Positions 3,993 to 8,044 of a DNA stretch of 8,044 nucleotides are shown one piece after another (within the stretch, counting starts at the first letter, position 1; each line of letters begins with the position of its first letter). The DNA comes from Oscillospiraceae bacterium (lineage in GTDB: Bacteria; Bacillota; Clostridia; Oscillospirales; Ruminococcaceae), in the NCBI GenBank assembly GCA_031281115.1, contig JAITFV010000015.1, positions 1-8,044 of the forward strand, read 5' to 3'. The notes under the pieces are model-generated. The model searched no databases. It saw only the letters and a list, made by a program, of their open reading frames with translations, and was not told the DNA's origin. Position numbers and translations under genes: made by a program.

Positions 3993-6125
3993 TTAACTTC
4001 CCGCTAACCTCACTATCTTATCCTCATCCCAGCGTTTCCACGGAGAGAGAATTAAGCCGTTCTCGTCTGCGTCGGGTTCGTAAGCATCGTAAAAATACGA
4101 ATCTATAATGTTCCGCACCAAATTACGGCTGAACTCGCTGTTCTCAAGGACGATTGCGAATGCGATTTCAGGCTCACCTGCGGGATAATAACCCATGATA
4201 ACCGAGTTATACTTATCTCCCGGGGCTTGCGGCGTACCTGTTTTAGTCGCTGCCACATCAGGCAGAAAAACAAACTGCGAAGCACCGCCGACAGGCCATG
4301 TTATAAAATCAGCGACAGAAACCATGCCGTCGTGTACCGCCTGCCAAACGTCCGGGCGGTCAGCTGCGAAAATATTCGCGATTTGCGGCTCTGTTTCAAA
4401 AATAAGCTCCGTAAAATCATAATTCCAGACAGAATCTACTAAATAAGGTCTGTATCTTACCCCGTGATTTGCAATCGTCGCCGCGGCAACAGCAAGGTGC
4501 AGCGGCGTAATCAGCGTTTCAGACTGACCGATTGCCGCCTGAATCGTATCGCCGGCTGTAAGCGGGAAGCCGAGCAGTTGTTCGTAAACCTCGGGTGTGG
4601 TCATTCTGCCGGAAGGCCCGCCTGTTTCGAGTCCTAAATTTACGCCTATTCCGAGTGCGTGAGAAGTTTCTGCCAATGCGTCTATGCCCGTCCTCCTGCC
4701 TACATCATAGTAATAAATATTGCAGGAAACTCTTAGCGCGGCAATAACATTTAAAGAACCATGACCGCCGCGCGCCCAGCAGTGCGGCTGATAATCTGGA
4801 AAGAACCTGTACGTACCGCCGCACGGAACCGTCGAATGGCGGGTAACTATATTATTATAAAGCCCTGCAGCAGAGGTTATCGGCTTGAACGCCGAACCGG
4901 GCCGGTAAAGCCCTGAAGTTGCACGGTTGAGTAGAGGGGTAAGTTCAGCGTTTAATACCGATTCGTAATTCAAGACATAATCATTGATGTCGTAAGTGGG
5001 ATAAGTCGCAAGCCCTAATACTCTGCCGGTTTTCACCTCAATTACAGCAACTGCGCCACCCTCGGTATTAAGCCCGCGGTAATTGAAAGTCGTGTTGTCG
5101 TAAGTTTGGTCAAGCGTGCGGAGCCAGTAAATGTGATTTTGAAGCATTACCTGCAAATCCTCTTGAAATCTTGAATCTATTGTAAGCCGAACGCTGTTCC
5201 CCGGACTTGCGGAAACGCTGACTTCATCGGAAACTGCAACCCCCTGCATATTCCGCACGATGGTGCGCGTACCGTTTTCACCGCGCAGAATACTTTCCAT
5301 CGCGAATTCGATTCCTGTTTTTCCGATTGTATCATTAAGACTGTAGCCGTGTTCCTGCAGCTCCGAGAATTCTTCAGCGGAAATACGCCCGATTGCGCCT
5401 CTCGTGTGCGCCATTACGTCACCGTTCAAATAAACCCGCATAGGTTCTTCGATTATATCAATCCCGGGCAGGCTTGAGCTTCGCTCTTTGAGTGCGACGA
5501 GCGTTTCAAATGAAATGTCCTCCGCCAATGTAAATCTATTTCTGAACGAGAAATGCCGCAGCTCCATCTCATACCGCACACCCGCGACTGCGCGCCCTGT
5601 TTCCGCATCGTAACCGCTGCTTATACTATAATTATCGAACAGCGCTTTTATGCACTGTTCAATCGTTGCGTCTATATTAACACCGATGAAACGCTTGAAA
5701 TCCTCGATTGCGCTTTCCTGCACATCTAAGAATTCAAACGGCTCGGCAGTCGTAACAGGTACGCTGTCCAGCCAGTCTTCGCCGCGCTCGGCGAGAATTG
5801 CGAGCGTTCTTTTTATTGTCTCGTTTTCCTCGCCGAAAGGGAAAAATGCGCGCTGAATTATAACTTTATAAACAGTCTGGTTGCCGTTAAGCACTCTGCC
5901 CTCGGAATCAACAATCTGCCCTCTCGCCGCTTGAACAGACTGATTAGCGGTGAAGTTCCTCTGAGTCTGAGCAGAATAATATGCTCCGTCAACTATTTGG
6001 ATTTTCATGAGCCTCGCAACGCCGACAAACCCAAAAACCAGCATTATACCTACTAATACTGAAAATCGGATTACGAAATTTAATTTTTCGAGCTTCTTTT
6101 CGCCGGGTAATTTAGGTAGATTCAT
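3993..6125 (-). CDS. mrdA: Penicillin-binding protein 2 (class B transpeptidase, elongasome)
   Basis: A 710-residue membrane-anchored D,D-transpeptidase that cross-links peptidoglycan during side-wall elongation. A short cytoplasmic tail is followed by one membrane helix (about 18-40). Next comes the non-catalytic pedestal with RGQIVDSEGRVL (69-80), and the transpeptidase domain from about 350. All active-site motifs are present: SAFK (S411-K414, nucleophile serine), SCN (467-469) and KTGT (628-631). There are no C-terminal PASTA domains, as expected for an elongation PBP2 rather than a PBP2B/SpoVD type. I chose ATG 6125 because GGGG (6132-6135) sits 6 nt upstream. In-frame TTG 6152 and ATG 6137 would add nine or four residues but lack such a site. 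With ATG 6125 the gene overlaps mreD by 14 nt, indicating coupling. It is the last gene of the mre cluster here; no rodA, its usual glycosyltransferase partner, follows. A palindromic element begins 3 nt after the stop. Confidence 0.95.
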   Translation of the reverse strand: MNLPKLPGEKKLEKLNFVIRFSVLVGIMLVFGFVGVARLMKIQIVDGAYYSAQTQRNFTANQSVQAARGQIVDSEGRVLNGNQTVYKVIIQRAFFPFGEENETIKRTLAILAERGEDWLDSVPVTTAEPFEFLDVQESAIEDFKRFIGVNIDATIEQCIKALFDNYSISSGYDAETGRAVAGVRYEMELRHFSFRNRFTLAEDISFETLVALKERSSSLPGIDIIEEPMRVYLNGDVMAHTRGAIGRISAEEFSELQEHGYSLNDTIGKTGIEFAMESILRGENGTRTIVRNMQGVAVSDEVSVSASPGNSVRLTIDSRFQEDLQVMLQNHIYWLRTLDQTYDNTTFNYRGLNTEGGAVAVIEVKTGRVLGLATYPTYDINDYVLNYESVLNAELTPLLNRATSGLYRPGSAFKPITSAAGLYNNIVTRHSTVPCGGTYRFFPDYQPHCWARGGHGSLNVIAALRVSCNIYYYDVGRRTGIDALAETSHALGIGVNLGLETGGPSGRMTTPEVYEQLLGFPLTAGDTIQAAIGQSETLITPLHLAVAAATIANHGVRYRPYLVDSVWNYDFTELIFETEPQIANIFAADRPDVWQAVHDGMVSVADFITWPVGGASQFVFLPDVAATKTGTPQAPGDKYNSVIMGYYPAGEPEIAFAIVLENSEFSRNLVRNIIDSYFYDAYEPDADENGLILSPWKRWDEDKIVRLAGS

Positions 6126-6711
6126 TATTTTCCCCATGATTATCAAGTTCAAACAATTGCCCGTTTTCCTTTTCGCTGAGCTTCACAAAAATAGCCCGTA
6201 TTAAAAAATAAACGGCAGGCGACAGTACAACTGCCGACAGATACGAAGGAATAATGTATAGAATTAAAACTACGTTTGAATTTGGCTCGCCCCAAATAAA
6301 ATATTTGAAAAAGTATTCCATGAACGCCATTATGATACACGTAACCGTCACTAACCACAAATGATTCACGAAGTTCGGGCGAATCAGGTTCATCACCAGC
6401 AGGGAAGCGGCAAGCGCACACGGCATAAGCCATACGCTCGACATTCCGAACAAGTTCCCGCAGGCTGTGTCAATCATCAGACCGCAGAACGCGCCGAAAA
6501 GCGCGCTTCCGACCTCGCGCTCAAACATAGCGACAGCGATTGCGAGCGGTATAATCAAAAGCGGCTGCCATCGCCGGAAAAAGCCGCCGGTCATCAGCAT
6601 ATAAAAGAACAGCAACACTAAAAAGCAGCACAGCCAGCGAAAAAAAATCTTCTTGTCAATATTTCGGGTGCGCATCAGCCCCTGAGACCTGAATCCTAAA
6701 CCCTCTTTCAC
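6112..6711 (-). CDS. mreD: Rod shape-determining protein MreD
   Basis: A 199-residue integral membrane protein with about six hydrophobic segments (near 24-41, 49-63, 66-81, 91-110, 117-139 and 146-173). It contains the family-like motif GLMIDTACGNLFGM (77-90) and a charged C-terminal tail. MreD links MreC and the MreB filament to the wall-synthesis enzymes at the membrane. I chose the GTG at 6711, which overlaps the mreC stop by 3 nt and has AGGGGGTG (6717-6724) 5 nt upstream. An ATG at 6675 would drop 12 residues and has AGGGG only 3 nt before it, too close to be preferred. MreD diverges strongly in sequence, so the call rests on hydrophobicity, size and the fixed mreC-mreD-PBP2 order. Confidence 0.9.
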   Translation of the reverse strand: MKEGLGFRSQGLMRTRNIDKKIFFRWLCCFLVLLFFYMLMTGGFFRRWQPLLIIPLAIAVAMFEREVGSALFGAFCGLMIDTACGNLFGMSSVWLMPCALAASLLVMNLIRPNFVNHLWLVTVTCIIMAFMEYFFKYFIWGEPNSNVVLILYIIPSYLSAVVLSPAVYFLIRAIFVKLSEKENGQLFELDNHGENNEST

Positions 6712-7550
6712 GGAATCACCCCCTGACCCTCAAACGCGGTGATTATATATACATCAGCGACACGTACAATATCCTCGGCGGGCTCAATCAACGCATGCAG
6801 GGAAAGCCCGTTATCAGCGGGAAAAACCTCCGTCACCGTACCTATGATTAAACCCGGGGGATACACGCTTCCTCCCGAAGTGACTACGATGTCGCCTTCT
6901 TTAATGCCGCTGTCATTTTCAATATAACGCATAAGGCATAGCCTGTCTGTAAGGTATAAGAAGTCGTTTTCAATGATTCCGACGGCAGACGGCGTTTTAA
7001 CGCCTATATTTATTTCTGCTGACAGAATAGTTCTGACCCTTGAATAAGTAGGGGCGATTTCCGAAACGATTCCCACCAGCCCTATGTCTGTGATTACGGG
7101 GTCGTTTAATTTAATGCCGTGGTTTGAACCTCTGTTAATCGTGAAGTTCCCGGAAACACTCACAGCTTCGCGCGCTATTACCGCCGCAGGCAGAGAAAGA
7201 GAAATATCTTCGCGTTCGGCGGTAATTCCGAGCATTTCATACAAGCGGTGATTTTCCTCTGTTAAAGCATCTTTATCCATAATAAGTGCATGCATTTCCG
7301 ATATTTGGCGACGCAGTTCGTCATTCTCGGATTTATATTGACCGGCGTTAAAAAGCATATCAAGAGTGCCGCTGACCCAGTTTGAAATAGACGTCGCCGC
7401 ATACGAAAAAGGCCGTGTTACAGTTTTAAGTATAGCTTCGGGGATATTGGCGGCGCCCGCGTTCATAGCTGCGTGAAGCATAAGCCCGAAAAGCAGCGCA
7501 AAAATGCAAAGCAAAACTTTAAAACGCACGCTTTTTATGAAATCTTTCAA
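6708..7550 (-). CDS. mreC: Rod shape-determining protein MreC (TTG start)
   Basis: A 280-residue bitopic membrane protein that organises the elongasome outside the membrane and contacts PBP2 and MreD. It has a short cytoplasmic N-terminus, one membrane helix (about 11-29), a coiled coil (about 71-107, rich in E/K/L heptads) and the MreC beta-barrel core (about 120-272). Family signatures are GSNHGIKLNDPV...GLVGIV (141-161) and EGDIVVTSGG...PGLIIG (218-237). The start is TTG 7550, because GAGGGAGG (7558-7565) lies 7 nt upstream and the protein then begins KDFIKSVRFK just before the membrane helix. The frame stays open to an ATG at 7679, but those 43 extra codons run through a MITE-like repeat (7592-7731), lack a good ribosome-binding site and are not MreC-like. 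The stop overlaps the mreD start. Confidence 0.93.
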   Translation of the reverse strand: MKDFIKSVRFKVLLCIFALLFGLMLHAAMNAGAANIPEAILKTVTRPFSYAATSISNWVSGTLDMLFNAGQYKSENDELRRQISEMHALIMDKDALTEENHRLYEMLGITAEREDISLSLPAAVIAREAVSVSGNFTINRGSNHGIKLNDPVITDIGLVGIVSEIAPTYSRVRTILSAEINIGVKTPSAVGIIENDFLYLTDRLCLMRYIENDSGIKEGDIVVTSGGSVYPPGLIIGTVTEVFPADNGLSLHALIEPAEDIVRVADVYIITAFEGQGVIP

Positions 7551-7557
7551 GCCACTG

Positions 7558-7565
7558 CCTCCCTC
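7558..7565 (-). promoter_or_regulatory. Shine-Dalgarno that fixes the mreC start
   Basis: GAGGGAGG on the minus strand, 7 nt before TTG 7550. It is a near-consensus ribosome-binding site and decides against the upstream in-frame ATG at 7679. Confidence 0.8.
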
Positions 7566-7591
7566 TAACGTACAGAAAATTGCGTAGATAT

Positions 7592-7731
7592 TAGACTTCT
7601 TGCGTAATTCGTTTGCAGTAGAATTTTCGGCAAATTTTCCGCCCTGCTTCGTTAAAATTTTTCGCAAGGCACGAAGCATTACGAAAAATTTACTCGAAAA
7701 TCCACTCGCTCAGAGTTACGCAAGAAGTCTA
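7592..7731. repeat. MITE-like element, member 2, between mreB and mreC
   Basis: A 140-bp element with perfect 16-nt terminal inverted repeats: TAGACTTCTTGCGTAA (7592-7607) and its reverse complement (7716-7731). Inside, AAATTTTTCG (7655-7664) and CGAAAAATTT (7682-7691) form a second inverted pair. The segment 7682-7718 matches 896-934 of the shorter element in 34 positions. Both elements end in AGAC...GTCT, but the rest of their arms differs. The element occupies most of the 238-base mreB-mreC gap and carries the spurious upstream extension of the mreC frame. It encodes no transposase. In RNA the long stem could be a processing site between mreB and mreC. Confidence 0.75.
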
Positions 7732-7788
7732 TTGAAATAAATTCAATGTCTACACTCGCCGCTGATGGCGGCAGACTGCGGTAAAACT

Positions 7789-8044
<256 letters not shown>

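Noticed and set aside
7551..7679. ATG at 7679 as the mreC start
   Set aside because: It lies inside a repeat element, has no good ribosome-binding site and adds residues unlike MreC, while TTG 7550 has a near-consensus site.

Overview
The window looks like a stretch of chromosome from a Clostridia-type Bacillota (Firmicutes), probably an uncultured gut or rumen Oscillospirales/Ruminococcaceae-like lineage. The evidence is a YtaF-type MntP-superfamily protein, a histidyl-tRNA synthetase with a cysteine-rich insertion, a DUF2007 protein, strong Shine-Dalgarno sites, TTG/GTG starts, moderate GC, and an mre-PBP2-methylglyoxal synthase neighbourhood. The taxon is inferred from gene content, not from a search. 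All nine supported genes lie on the minus strand, so transcription runs from high to low coordinates.

Reading in the direction of transcription, the right half is a cell-shape cluster. It holds the 3' end of mreB (7789-8044, cut by the window edge), mreC (TTG start at 7550), mreD (GTG start at 6711) and a class B penicillin-binding protein, PBP2/mrdA (start at 6125). mreC/mreD and mreD/mrdA overlap by a few bases, as in a translationally coupled operon. Together they encode the elongasome: the MreB filament, the MreC/MreD membrane scaffold and the PBP2 transpeptidase of side-wall peptidoglycan synthesis. The next gene is mgsA (methylglyoxal synthase family), apparently with its own extended -10 promoter. 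From memory of clostridial gene order, minC-minD-minE-rodA often lie between PBP2 and mgsA; here they are absent. The MgsA lacks several residues that are catalytic in the E. coli enzyme.

The left half is a second cluster: a DUF2007 membrane-anchored protein, hisS, a CxxCxxCC (YkgJ-type) cysteine-cluster protein overlapping the end of hisS, and ytaF, a membrane protein with an EF-hand-like loop.

The most unusual content is between the genes. Almost every gap holds palindromic repeat DNA of at least three kinds: (i) a GC-rich core with variable, near-perfect AT-rich stems at 1-183 and 3881-3989; (ii) MITE-like elements with a shared core of about 37 bp but different terminal inverted arms at 869-946 and 7592-7731, the latter inserted between mreB and mreC; and (iii) a CCACCC...GGGTGG structured repeat at 3157-3263. 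Three of these elements sit within a few bases of a stop codon or include it. No gap exceeds about 270 bases. I saw no tRNA, rRNA, CRISPR array or transposase gene.
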